Shown one piece after another: positions 1 through 7,940 of a DNA stretch of 18,226 nucleotides; the first letter of the stretch is position 1; the number at the start of each line of letters is the position of its first letter. The stretch comes from Candidatus Margulisiibacteriota bacterium (lineage in GTDB: Bacteria > Margulisbacteria > Termititenacia > Termititenacales > Termititenacaceae). The position numbers and the translations under genes were made by a program. Below the pieces are notes generated by a model, which did no database searches, was not told the DNA's origin, and saw only the letters and a program-made list of their open reading frames with translations. The stretch lies in the NCBI GenBank assembly GCA_031279615.1, contig JAITIE010000078.1, forward strand, positions 1 through 18,226. Direction: 5' to 3'.

Positions 1-2
1 TG

Positions 3-11
3 TGGTATAAT
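3..11 (+). promoter_or_regulatory. Possible extended -10 promoter element
   Basis: The motif TGgTATAAT is a perfect -10 hexamer with the upstream TG of an extended -10 element. It sits 17 bases before the ATG of the small ORF at 29. Any -35 box would lie outside the window. Transcription starting about 7 bases after the hexamer would give a very short leader that begins close to the Shine-Dalgarno, so the assignment is tentative. Confidence 0.3.
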
Positions 12-28
12 ATAGTCAGGTGATAAGT

Positions 29-184
29 ATGGAATTATTATTTAATATATTCATGTGGCTTTTTATAGCGTTTAGCCTTACCTGTGGAATATATGGTATG
101 GTTGGCGTTATGAAACGTAAAGTCGATTGGGCAGAATTTGGCGGCGACCTATTATCTAGATTGCTTTATGCATTAAACCTTTAG
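29..184 (+). CDS. Small single-span membrane peptide (51 aa), hypothetical
   Basis: This 51-codon ORF runs from ATG to TAG and has AGGTGA five bases upstream of the start as a Shine-Dalgarno. The product begins MELLFNIFMWLFIAFSL, a continuous hydrophobic segment of about 28 residues. A basic stretch (MKRKVDW) and a short C-terminal amphipathic part follow. The shape is that of a small inner-membrane peptide with the C-terminal part in the cytoplasm. I do not recognise a family and assign no function. It lies in AT-rich sequence, and its stop overlaps by 4 bases the stop of the convergent ORF at 181-453. The good ribosome site and -10 element argue for a real gene; the short length argues for caution. 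Confidence 0.45.
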   Translation: MELLFNIFMWLFIAFSLTCGIYGMVGVMKRKVDWAEFGGDLLSRLLYALNL

Positions 185-453
185 TTTTTATTGTTAGATT
201 TATTTTGAACAGCAAACAAAATCTGTTTTAAATTATCGCTTAATCCTCTTTTATTTATTGAGTTTTGCAACAATTTACTAGCGATTCCCGTCAGCGGACT
301 TATTCCCCGTATGGCATACTTATGCACTACTGGCATGAATGGTAAAGCGGCGGCGGCTACAACCGGATTTTTCGCGGCCAACACTCCACCCCCAACACCG
401 GCTGCGCCTATAGCTTGTTTATGGAAATTATCCGCTATAGACCGTAAGCGCAC
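181..453 (-). CDS. Hypothetical protein (90 aa), possibly the 3' part of a frameshifted gene
   Basis: The ORF starts at a GTG preceded by GGAG at about 10 bases and ends at TAA. The product has a Gly/Ala-rich hydrophobic stretch at residues 16-42 (around AIGAAGVGGGVLAA and AAAALPFMPVV) and a basic, Asn-rich tail ending NKSNNKN. I recognise no family. A second minus-strand frame is open from about 580 down to 428, contains an ATG at 496 (MPELKRIAAAEKFNSAL) and would join smoothly to this ORF near 440, giving FNSAL followed by RSIADNFHK. The 90-residue ORF may therefore be the end of a longer gene with a frameshift rather than an independent gene. It could be a phage or secreted structural protein, but nothing in the sequence proves it. 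Confidence 0.35.
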   Translation of the reverse strand: MRLRSIADNFHKQAIGAAGVGGGVLAAKNPVVAAAALPFMPVVHKYAIRGISPLTGIASKLLQNSINKRGLSDNLKQILFAVQNKSNNKN

Positions 454-847
454 TATTGAATTTCTCCGCTGCTGCGATACGCTTTAATTCTGGCATGAAC
501 TTTGCGTCTTTTGGTAATTGGCAAAAATTTAGAGGGAAAGGATAGTCAAAATCAAGGGAAATATAGGATGGAGCAGCCAGTTAAAGAACTTGTGGTACGG
601 GACGGCTTTGGGTGCAAAGTCAGGCATGAAACTATTCAGAAAGATATACAGATTTTCAAAGTGTCAACTACAGGCAAGATAATCAAACGTCATAACCTGT
701 GCTTCCAGCCACAGCGGGACGGGCATATCACAACCCCGGCGGAGGTTTTGCCAAACGGGTGCATAAATCCCTGGGCAATTTATCGCCCCTGGATTTTTGG
801 ATTAAATCCTCTGCCAAGTCTCATATGTGGGTAACTCATACATCCCC
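454..847. other. Stretch without a convincing gene
   Basis: About 390 bases lie between the hypothetical ORF at 181-453 and the adhE promoter. A plus-strand frame is open from 502 to 834, but its only early start is TTG. An internal ATG at 568 would give an 88-residue product with no recognisable motif. A minus-strand frame is open from 580 to 428. Neither shows a family signature and the two compete for the same DNA, so I treat the stretch as non-coding or decayed coding sequence. No RNA gene or terminator was seen. Confidence 0.4.
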
Positions 848-876
848 TTGACAACTCCCCAAATCTCTGTTATATT
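848..876 (+). promoter_or_regulatory. Sigma-70-type promoter of adhE
   Basis: A consensus -35 box TTGACA at 848-853 is followed after exactly 17 bases by TATATT at 871-876. Transcription would start near 883, leaving a leader of about 26 bases before the ATG at 909. The hexamers and spacing are close to the housekeeping sigma consensus, so the promoter should be strong when not repressed. The Rex operator at 875-894 overlaps the end of the -10 box and the presumed start site. Confidence 0.8.
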
Positions 877-894
877 CGTGAAATAAATCACAAA
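875..894. promoter_or_regulatory. Rex operator overlapping the adhE promoter
   Basis: The sequence TTCGTGAAATAAATCACAAA contains half-sites TCGTGA and TCACAA separated by six bases. This matches the Rex consensus TTGTGA-N6-TCACAA except for one base in the left half-site. Rex family repressors bind this type of site when NADH is low and release it when NADH rises. The site covers the downstream end of the -10 box and the predicted transcription start, the usual place for steric repression. The rex gene itself is encoded about 7 kb downstream on the same strand, which strengthens the call. No second copy was noticed before the hydrogenase genes. Confidence 0.8.
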
Positions 895-908
895 TGAAAG
901 GGGTTTTT

Positions 909-3572
909 ATGGCCAGGACAGCGGCAAAAACAACAAAAAAAGCGGCGGTCAAACCAGCGATTGTCGGCAATATTCTAACACTGGATGATCTGAACAAACT
1001 GATCGCCAGAGTAAAAGAGGCGCAGAACATTTACGCGACTTACCCGCAGGAAAAAGTCGACGCGATTTTCAAAGCGGCGGCCACGGCGGCGGACAAAGCC
1101 CGCATCGATCTGGCGGAAATGGCGGTCGCGGAAACCGGCATGGGCGTGCTGGAAGATAAGATTATTAAAAATCATTTTGCCGCGGAGTATATTTACAACA
1201 AACACAAAAATGCCAAAACCTGCGGCGTGGTGTCCTGGGACAAGGCCAACGGCATCAAGACCGTGGCGGCGCCGCTGGGGCTGATCGCCGGCATAGTCCC
1301 GACCACCAACCCGACCTCCACCGCGATTTTCAAAGCCCTGCTGGCGCTGAAAACCCGCAACGCGATTATTTTCTCGCCACACCCCCGCGCCAAAAAATGC
1401 ACCGTCGCGGCCGCGCGTCTGGCGCTGGAAGCCGCGGTGCAGGCCGGCGCGCCGGAAAATATTATCGCCTGGCTTGACGAGCCGACCATCGAGCTGAGCA
1501 ACGCGCTCATGACGCATCCGGATATTCACACCATACTGGCCACCGGCGGTCCTGGCATGGTCAAAGCGGCCTACTCCAGCGGCAAGCCGGCGCTGGGCGT
1601 CGGACCGGGCAACACACCGGCTATTATCGACGAGACGGCGGACATTGACATGGCGGTTTCCTCTATCCTGCTGTCCAAAACTTTTGACAACGGCATGATT
1701 TGCGCCTCCGAGCAATCGATCGTGGCGGTGGCGGATGTGTACAAAGCGGTGAAAAAAGAACTGACCCTGCGCGGCGCGTACCTGCTCAGCCGCGCGGAAG
1801 CGGACAAGCTCGGCAAGATAATTCTCAATGACAAAGGCGCGGTCAACGCAGCCATTGTCGGCCAGCCGGCCAGCAAGATCGCGGCTCTGGCCGGACTGAA
1901 AGTACCGGACCATGTCAAAGTTTTAGTCAGCGAGGAAACTTCCTACGCCGCGGACAATCCTTACGCTTACGAAAAACTGTCGCCGATTTTAACGCTCTAC
2001 AAAGCTAAAGATTTCCAGGAAGCGGTGAACATTGCCGGCGCTTTGATCGAGCTGGGCGGTCTGGGACACACCGCGGCGCTGTACACCGACGAGCGCACGC
2101 AAGAACGCATTGATTATTTTGCCAATAAACTGCCGACCTGCCGCCTGCTCATTAACTCGCCCTCATCGCACGGCGGTATCGGCGATCTGTATAATTTCCG
2201 TCTCGAGCCTTCGCTGACCCTCGGCTGCGGCTCCTGGGGCGGCAACTCCGTCAGCGGCAATGTCGGAGTACAGCATCTGCTCAATCTCAAAACTGTCGCG
2301 GAAAGGAAAGAAAATATGCTGTGGTACAGGGTTCCCCCAAAAATTTATTTCAAGCGCGGTTCGACCGATCTCGCGCTGCGTGAATACGAGGGCAAGAAAC
2401 GCGCTTTCATCATCACCGACCGCTTTTTGTTCACCAGCGGCGCGACCCGCAGTATCACCAATGTGCTGGAGGAGCTCGGCATAGCTTACGAAATATTTTT
2501 TGAAGTGCAGCCGGACCCGACTTTGAGCACGGTCAACGCCGCCTTGAATATAATCCGGCCTTATGAACCGGACCTGATCATCGCGCTGGGCGGCGGCTCG
2601 CCAATGGATGTGGCCAAAATCATCTGGCTCATGTACGAGCAGCCCGGCGCTAAATTTGAAGACATCTCAATGCGTTTCATGGACATCCGCAAACGCATTT
2701 GCGCCATTCCCGAACTGGGCAAAAAAGCCCAGCTGGTCTGTATCCCGACGACATCCGGCACCGGTTCGGAAGTCACGCCGTTCTCGATCATCACCGATGA
2801 CAAAGAGCATGTGAAATACGCGATAGCGGACTATGCTCTGACGCCGTCCATGGCGATTATCGATCCGGATTTTGTGGACGGCATGCCCCGAAGTCTGACG
2901 GCGGCTGGCGGCATCGACGCGCTGGTGCACGCGGTCGAGGCTTATGTCTCCATAATGGCGACGAATTTTACCAACGCGCAGGCTCTGGAAGCGATCAAGC
3001 AAATTTTCCGCTACCTGCCCCGCTCCTATAAAGAAGGCCGCAACGACCCGCGCGCCCGGGAAAAAATGCACTATGCCGCGACGATCGCCGGCATGTCTTT
3101 TGCCAACGCGTTCCTGGGCATTTGCCATTCTCTGGCGCATAAGCTCGGCGCGGCTTTTAATATCCCGCACGGCATCGCCAACGCGCTGCTTTTTTGCCAG
3201 GTGATCCGTTTCAACGCGACGGACTGTCCCAAAAAACAGGCGGCTTTTCCGCAGTACAAAGCGCCGGAAGCCAAGAAGCGTTACGCGCAAATTGCCCACA
3301 ATCTATATCTTGGCGGCAAGACCGAAGACGAGCAGGTCGAGTTGCTGCTCAAAGCGATCGCCAAACTGAAAGCGGACCTGGAAATCCCCAACTCCATTCA
3401 AGAATATTTGGCCAAACACAGTCCCGCCGTGAAAGAAGCGGATTTTCTAGGCAAGCTGGATTTTCTCGTGCGCAACGCTTTTGACGATCAATGCACGGGC
3501 GCCAATCCGGTTTATCCGCTAATGAGCGATCTCAAACAAATCTATCTTGACGCTTATTATGGAAAATTTTAA
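909..3572 (+). CDS. adhE: Bifunctional acetaldehyde/alcohol dehydrogenase AdhE
   Basis: AdhE reduces acetyl-CoA to acetaldehyde and then to ethanol, oxidising two NADH; in known bacteria it forms cytoplasmic spirosome filaments. At 887 residues it matches the usual full length of about 870-890. Residues 1 to about 440 form the CoA-acylating aldehyde dehydrogenase domain, with the catalytic cysteine in FDNGMICASEQ (Cys265) and the glycine-rich GVGPGNTP. The iron alcohol dehydrogenase domain follows, with ALGGGSPMDVAK near 560, PTTSGTGSEVTPFS, and the metal ligands in GGIDALVHAVEAY and ICHSLAHKLG. It ends in the typical GANPVYPL and YLDAYYGK motifs. I chose the ATG at 909 because AAAGGGG lies 5 bases before it. 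The in-frame ATG at 894 falls inside the Rex operator and has no ribosome site. A short Lys/Ala-rich N-terminal extension (residues 1-18) is unusual. Confidence 0.97.
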   Translation: MARTAAKTTKKAAVKPAIVGNILTLDDLNKLIARVKEAQNIYATYPQEKVDAIFKAAATAADKARIDLAEMAVAETGMGVLEDKIIKNHFAAEYIYNKHKNAKTCGVVSWDKANGIKTVAAPLGLIAGIVPTTNPTSTAIFKALLALKTRNAIIFSPHPRAKKCTVAAARLALEAAVQAGAPENIIAWLDEPTIELSNALMTHPDIHTILATGGPGMVKAAYSSGKPALGVGPGNTPAIIDETADIDMAVSSILLSKTFDNGMICASEQSIVAVADVYKAVKKELTLRGAYLLSRAEADKLGKIILNDKGAVNAAIVGQPASKIAALAGLKVPDHVKVLVSEETSYAADNPYAYEKLSPILTLYKAKDFQEAVNIAGALIELGGLGHTAALYTDERTQERIDYFANKLPTCRLLINSPSSHGGIGDLYNFRLEPSLTLGCGSWGGNSVSGNVGVQHLLNLKTVAERKENMLWYRVPPKIYFKRGSTDLALREYEGKKRAFIITDRFLFTSGATRSITNVLEELGIAYEIFFEVQPDPTLSTVNAALNIIRPYEPDLIIALGGGSPMDVAKIIWLMYEQPGAKFEDISMRFMDIRKRICAIPELGKKAQLVCIPTTSGTGSEVTPFSIITDDKEHVKYAIADYALTPSMAIIDPDFVDGMPRSLTAAGGIDALVHAVEAYVSIMATNFTNAQALEAIKQIFRYLPRSYKEGRNDPRAREKMHYAATIAGMSFANAFLGICHSLAHKLGAAFNIPHGIANALLFCQVIRFNATDCPKKQAAFPQYKAPEAKKRYAQIAHNLYLGGKTEDEQVELLLKAIAKLKADLEIPNSIQEYLAKHSPAVKEADFLGKLDFLVRNAFDDQCTGANPVYPLMSDLKQIYLDAYYGKF

Positions 3573-3607
3573 CTGCAAAAAACCGTCCGGACTGCCCGAA
3601 CAGCGCG

Positions 3608-3635
3608 GGCGGCGGACAAGGCCGCCAGGCTTTTT
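3608..3635 (+). terminator. Possible weak terminator or attenuator after adhE
   Basis: GGCGGC at 3608-3613 pairs with GCCGCC at 3621-3626 across a 7-base loop. Four bases (AGGC) and then five T residues (3631-3635) follow. This looks like an imperfect intrinsic terminator. It lies 36 bases after the adhE stop and just before the Shine-Dalgarno of the next gene, so it may let only part of the transcripts continue into the hydrogenase genes. The short U tract and the gap before it make it weak. Confidence 0.4.
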
Positions 3636-3649
3636 ATAACAGGAGCAAA

Positions 3650-5305
3650 ATGAACAGCGCCAACCCGGTGTACACCCTGCAAAATGAATGTCAGGACTGC
3701 TATAGGTGTGTGCGGGTCTGCGCGGTTAAAGCCATTAAGATACAAAACGGCCGCGCGGAAGTAATGCCGGAACGCTGTGTAGCCTGCGGCGCCTGCGTGG
3801 CCAATTGTCCGGCCGGCGCCAAACGCATCCGTTCAGACCTCGAAAAAGTCCGCAATCTGCTGCTCCAAAAGAAAAAAATTATCGCGTCGCTTGCTCCGAG
3901 CTGGCGCGGCGTTTTTGAATACAGCGCGGAAAAAATGCTTGCCGCGCTGCAAACGCTGGGGTTTCACGCCGTTAGTGAAACCGCGCTCGGCGCGCAGGAA
4001 GTTTCGATCCAGACCGCCCGGCTGCTCAACGCGAGCGGCAGGCAGCTGCATATTTCCAGCGCCTGTCCGGTCATCGTCGACTATGTGCGGTTGTACAAGC
4101 CGGAGTTTACGTCATACATCACCCCGCTGGCTTCCCCGCTGCTGACTCATGCCAAACTGCTGAAAGACATTTACGGCGCAGACAAGGCAGTGGTTTTTAT
4201 CGGGCCGTGCGTCGGCAAAAAAAACGAGGCTGACCGCAATCCCGGGCTGCTGGCTGCCGCGTTGACTTTTGACGATCTTAAATACTGGATCAAGGAAGCT
4301 TATCTCGATCCGGAAACTTTGCCGGCGGACGGTCAAGAATTTGTGCCGGAAAACGCTTACGAAGGCTCGCTGTACCCGCTCGACGGCGGCATGAACGAAA
4401 CACTGCGCCGTTGTGGTGTTCGGGAAAATGTCCAGCTCATCAATATTTGTTCGCTGGAATTATTCAGCGACGCTCTGAAAAATTTCGAAGCGCCAAAATT
4501 AACCTCGCCGCTGTTTATCGAAGCTCTGGCCTGTGTGGGCGGCTGCATCGCCGGACCCTGCGCCGCCGGCAAACGCTCGCGCTTGCTGATGATCGCGGAT
4601 ATTTTGCACAACGCGCGGCGCCGCCCCAATATTCCTCCTCAGCCGCGCGTGATTGAGCCACGCCAATACCAGCCGGCTGGCAGCGCCTCCTCAAAATACA
4701 CACCGGCAGAAATTCAGACCGCGCTGAAAAAACTCGGCAAATACACGCCGGAAGATGAGTTAAATTGTTCGGGCTGTGGCTACAACACATGCCGTGATCT
4801 AGCGCAGGCCTTGCTGGACGGCACGGCGGAGATTTCCATGTGCGTGTCCTACATGCGCAAAACCGCCACGCGCAAAGCCGCCGCCATGCTCCAATCCATG
4901 CCGTCCGCGATCGTCATGCTCGACAAAAATCTGCAGACTCTGGAAGTCAACGAATCTTTTAACAAAATGTTCCGGGAAAAAGACCTTCAGGATTTTGCCC
5001 CTTTTTTTCGCGCGGTGCTGCGCACCAATAACGATTTGCGCAAAGAGCATTATGCCTACAAAGACCGGCTTTACGATCTGCATATTTTTTCAGTCGAGCC
5101 CAATGAAATAATCGGCGCGTTAATCACAGATATCACCCGCACTCAGGACAGCCGCGAACGGGTGGCGGATAAAGCCCGCGAGGTCATTGCCAAAAATGTC
5201 GCCGCCGTGCAGGAAATCGCCAGTCTGCTCGGCGAACACATGGTGGAAACCGAAGCCCTGCTCAACTCTATCGCCGAGAATTATTCCAGCCACCAGGAGA
5301 ACTGA
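3650..5305 (+). CDS. Sensory [FeFe] hydrogenase-like protein with ferredoxin, Fe-S and PAS domains
   Basis: The domains in order are as follows. Two [4Fe-4S] ferredoxin motifs (Cys14/17/20/24, the first with Ala instead of Pro after the last Cys, and Cys43/46/49/53). An H-cluster domain with SSACP (Cys139), GPCVGKK (Cys187) and ALACVGGC (Cys295, Cys299). A four-cysteine Fe-S domain (Cys373/376/381/398). A PAS domain at about 410-497. A helical tail. All four H-cluster ligands are present, but the residue that is the proton-transfer Cys in catalytic enzymes is Ala138. That change and the C-terminal PAS domain are the hallmark of the putatively H2-sensing group C hydrogenases (HydS-like). AGGAG lies 4 bases before the ATG. 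The phosphatase gene starts one base after its stop, so it probably passes an H2 or redox signal to that partner. Direct sensing is inferred, not shown. Confidence 0.88.
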   Translation: MNSANPVYTLQNECQDCYRCVRVCAVKAIKIQNGRAEVMPERCVACGACVANCPAGAKRIRSDLEKVRNLLLQKKKIIASLAPSWRGVFEYSAEKMLAALQTLGFHAVSETALGAQEVSIQTARLLNASGRQLHISSACPVIVDYVRLYKPEFTSYITPLASPLLTHAKLLKDIYGADKAVVFIGPCVGKKNEADRNPGLLAAALTFDDLKYWIKEAYLDPETLPADGQEFVPENAYEGSLYPLDGGMNETLRRCGVRENVQLINICSLELFSDALKNFEAPKLTSPLFIEALACVGGCIAGPCAAGKRSRLLMIADILHNARRRPNIPPQPRVIEPRQYQPAGSASSKYTPAEIQTALKKLGKYTPEDELNCSGCGYNTCRDLAQALLDGTAEISMCVSYMRKTATRKAAAMLQSMPSAIVMLDKNLQTLEVNESFNKMFREKDLQDFAPFFRAVLRTNNDLRKEHYAYKDRLYDLHIFSVEPNEIIGALITDITRTQDSRERVADKAREVIAKNVAAVQEIASLLGEHMVETEALLNSIAENYSSHQEN

Positions 5306-5306
5306 T

Positions 5307-6470
5307 TTGTTTATCGATATTGCCTGCGCTCAGCTCAGAAAACACAAACAAAACGCCTGCGGCGATTATTTTATTTCCCAAAGAATCCCTGAGGAAAACC
5401 GCCTGCTGGCAGTCTTGTCCGACGGTCTGGGCAGCGGCATCAAGGCCTCGATACTCGCCAACATGACCGCCACAATGCTGCTGCGTTCTCTTGAAAAAAA
5501 TATAGAAATTAAAAAAGCCGCGGAGATTATGCTGCATTCCCTGCCTGTCTGCAAAGTGCGCGGCATTAGCTACGCGACTTTTTCCGCGCTGGACTGCGCT
5601 GAAGATGGACAGGTCAGCGTTGTGGAAGAAGGCAACCCTGACTTTCTCTTGTTGCGCGGGACAAAACTTGCGCCGGTAGAGCATAAGGAAATCGTTTCCG
5701 CCGCTTTCCCAAACCGCAAACTCAAATTTTATCAATTCCAAGCCGGGCTGGACGACCGGCTGATTTTTTGCTCCGACGGCGTGACACAGGCCGGCCTGGG
5801 CGACAATCCTGCTTATCCGCGCGGCTTTGGCCAAGACGGGCTGCTGGACAAAATAACAAATTGCTTGACCGCCGCGCCAACTCTGTCCAGCGCGGAGCTG
5901 GCTCAAATTATCGCGCAGAGCGCGGCGGAAGTCGAACCGCACAGCCTGCCTCAAGATGATATTTCGGCGTGCGTGGTTTATTTTAGAAATCCCCGCGAAG
6001 CTTTGCTCTTCACCGGCCCGCCCTACGCGCAGGAAAAAGACGCTTACTACGCCATTATTTTTGACGAGTTTGCCGGTCCCAAAGCGATTTGTGGCGGAAC
6101 CACCGCCAATATTATTTCCCGCGAACTCGACAGACCGGTGTCCACGCCGCCCGCTCAGCATAGCGGCAGTCTGCCGCCGGTTTCATCCATGCCCGGCGTC
6201 GCCCTGATCACCGAGGGCATCTTGACGCTGACCCGCGCTCTGGAATACCTGGAAAAAGACAAGTTCGCCGAAAAGGACGCGGCTGGCCAGTTGGTGGATT
6301 TTATTCTGCGGACGGACATTCTGAGCGTCATGCTGGGCGCAAAAGTTAATCAAGCGCATTATGACCCCGCGCTGCCAATCGAGATAGAGATCCGCCGTAA
6401 TGTTGTCAAAAAAATCGCGGCGGTCTTGCAGTCTAAATATTTTAAAAAAGTTGAGATACAATACATCTAG
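5307..6470 (+). CDS. SpoIIE/PP2C-family serine phosphatase linked to sensory hydrogenase
   Basis: The product is a SpoIIE-type protein phosphatase of 387 residues. Metal-binding residues are visible in CGD (Asp20), SDGLGSGIKA (Asp39), FCSDGVTQ (Asp157) and DDIS (Asp217/218), so the catalytic site looks complete. A second domain from about residue 230 has no motif I can name. The start is taken as the TTG at 5307, because AGGAGA sits 6 bases upstream and the product then begins MFIDIACAQLRKH, as I would expect for hydrogenase-linked SpoIIE proteins. The frame extends upstream to 5187, but that part overlaps the previous gene. The start lies one base after the upstream stop, which points to translational coupling and a functional pair with the PAS hydrogenase. 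The dephosphorylated target is unknown. No transmembrane segment is visible. Confidence 0.87.
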   Translation: MFIDIACAQLRKHKQNACGDYFISQRIPEENRLLAVLSDGLGSGIKASILANMTATMLLRSLEKNIEIKKAAEIMLHSLPVCKVRGISYATFSALDCAEDGQVSVVEEGNPDFLLLRGTKLAPVEHKEIVSAAFPNRKLKFYQFQAGLDDRLIFCSDGVTQAGLGDNPAYPRGFGQDGLLDKITNCLTAAPTLSSAELAQIIAQSAAEVEPHSLPQDDISACVVYFRNPREALLFTGPPYAQEKDAYYAIIFDEFAGPKAICGGTTANIISRELDRPVSTPPAQHSGSLPPVSSMPGVALITEGILTLTRALEYLEKDKFAEKDAAGQLVDFILRTDILSVMLGAKVNQAHYDPALPIEIEIRRNVVKKIAAVLQSKYFKKVEIQYI

Positions 6471-6482
6471 AAAGGTACAATT

Positions 6483-7940
6483 ATGCGGACTATCGAAGTG
6501 CAAAAATTGAAGCGGGAAATTTTAGTTTATTTGATCAAGGCTTTTTACAGCGGTGACTTTGCGGAAAATGTCCGTCTGATACCATACGCTATGCGTCCTA
6601 AAGGTTCGCCGGTGCCTTTTCGCTGCTGTATTCACAAAGAAAGAGCGATTCTGCGTTCGCGCACGCTGGCGGGGCTGGGACTCGCCATCGAGGATGATAA
6701 TGAGCGCGTGGAATTATCCGCTTACGCGGCGCAGGCCCTGCATAGAACGCGCAACGCCGAAAATCCGCTGACGGTTTTGCAAAGCGCCTGTCAGGGCTGC
6801 GCGGAAAGTTTTATTCATGTCACCGATCTTTGCCAAAACTGCGTGGCCAAGTCCTGCATCAATTCCTGCAAATTTGGCGCCATAAAAACCGCGCGCGGCC
6901 GCGCCAGCATCGACAATGCCAAATGCAAAAAATGCCGTCTGTGCATCAAAGCCTGTCCTTATCAGGCTATCGTCAAAACAATCGTGCCCTGCGAAAACGC
7001 CTGCCCGACCGGCGCGATCGCCAAAGACAGCGGCGGTCTGGCCTGTATCGACACCGCCCAATGCATCTCTTGCGGCAGATGCGTCGTCGCCTGTCCTTTT
7101 GGCGCGATACACAATAAAAGCCAGATAATCGACGTGCTGAAAAAAATCAAGGAAGGGAAAAAAGTTATCGCCATGCTCGCGCCGGCCATGCTCGGTCAAA
7201 TGCCCTGCGCGGCCGGACAACTGCACAGCGCGCTGAAAAAAAGCGGCTTCGCGCAAGTTTATGAAGTCGCGCAGGGCGCGGAAATAACGGCGCGCACTGA
7301 GGCCAAAGATCTGGCGGAGCGTCTGCAAAACGGCGCGGCGTTCATGACGACTTCCTGCTGCACGGCCTATAATGAATTGGTCAAAAAACATTTGCCGGAA
7401 ATCCGGCCCTTTGTCTCGCGCACGCAAACTCCCCTGCACTACACGGCGGAAATCGCCCGCCGTGAACAACCGGACGCCGTCAATGTTTTTGTCAGCCCCT
7501 GTCTGGCCAAGTTTACGGAAGCGCGGCAAGATTCCCAGATCGATCACGTGCTGACTTTTGAGGAAATCAGCGCGCTGTTCAGCGCTTTAAATATCGAGCC
7601 GGAAGAATTGCCGGAAGAAAATTTTGCCTATAATTCCGCCCGGGAAGCGCGCGGCTTCGCGCTCAGCGGCGGTGTGGCCAAATCAGTGCAGGCGGCCTGG
7701 ACCGGCGATCCGGCGGCGGTCAAACCCGCGCTAATCAACGGGCTGCCTAAAACAGCGCTCCATGAATTGCGCGCTTACGCCCAGCAGGGACGCTGCCCCG
7801 CCGGTAATTTGCTGGAAATCATGTGCTGTGAAGGCGGCTGCGCCAATGGCCCGGCGGTCATCAACGCGGAAAAAGCCGCGGCCGCCCGGATCACGAAATA
7901 CGCGGCTGAGGCGGCCACGCTGGCGGATCAACAAATATGA
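6483..7940 (+). CDS. [FeFe] hydrogenase, group B-like ferredoxin-type catalytic subunit
   Basis: This 485-residue protein should reduce protons with electrons from reduced ferredoxin, or run in reverse. The N-terminal half is cysteine-rich, with Cys103/106, Cys117/120/125/129, a ferredoxin motif at Cys148/151/154/158, Cys170/174, and another at Cys194/197/200/204. The H-cluster motifs are TSCC (Cys292 and Cys293), SPCLAK (Cys340, Lys343) and MCCEGGC (Cys449, Cys453). The Cys292-Cys293 pair keeps the proton-transfer cysteine that the upstream paralogue lacks, so this one is probably the working enzyme. Two deviations stand out: TSCCTA replaces the usual TSCCP, and AKFTEA replaces AKKxEA. GAAAGG lies 6 bases before the ATG. 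The gene starts 12 bases after the phosphatase gene, and its last 4 bases overlap the rex start. Confidence 0.88.
   Translation: MRTIEVQKLKREILVYLIKAFYSGDFAENVRLIPYAMRPKGSPVPFRCCIHKERAILRSRTLAGLGLAIEDDNERVELSAYAAQALHRTRNAENPLTVLQSACQGCAESFIHVTDLCQNCVAKSCINSCKFGAIKTARGRASIDNAKCKKCRLCIKACPYQAIVKTIVPCENACPTGAIAKDSGGLACIDTAQCISCGRCVVACPFGAIHNKSQIIDVLKKIKEGKKVIAMLAPAMLGQMPCAAGQLHSALKKSGFAQVYEVAQGAEITARTEAKDLAERLQNGAAFMTTSCCTAYNELVKKHLPEIRPFVSRTQTPLHYTAEIARREQPDAVNVFVSPCLAKFTEARQDSQIDHVLTFEEISALFSALNIEPEELPEENFAYNSAREARGFALSGGVAKSVQAAWTGDPAAVKPALINGLPKTALHELRAYAQQGRCPAGNLLEIMCCEGGCANGPAVINAEKAAAARITKYAAEAATLADQQI

Noticed and set aside
502..834. 110-codon plus-strand ORF before adhE
   Set aside because: It begins at TTG without support, has no recognisable motif and competes with a minus-strand frame; described as part of a gene-free stretch.
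894..908. ATG at 894 as the adhE start
   Set aside because: It lies in the Rex operator without a ribosome site, while AAAGGGG fits the ATG at 909.
975..1913. 312-codon open frame opposite adhE
   Set aside because: It is antisense to the well-supported AdhE coding sequence; its Arg/Gly-rich translation is the usual shadow of GC-rich coding DNA.
2667..3299. 210-codon open frame opposite the AdhE alcohol dehydrogenase domain
   Set aside because: Shadow frame with no family motif or ribosome site, overlapping a conserved enzyme.
5187..5306. Upstream extension of the phosphatase frame
   Set aside because: It overlaps the C-terminus of the PAS hydrogenase; the TTG at 5307 has AGGAGA and gives the expected N-terminus.
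5268..6161. 297-codon open frame opposite the phosphatase gene
   Set aside because: Antisense shadow of a gene with complete PP2C motifs.
6714..7547. 277-codon open frame opposite the hydrogenase gene
   Set aside because: Antisense shadow; the plus strand has the full cysteine pattern of a hydrogenase.
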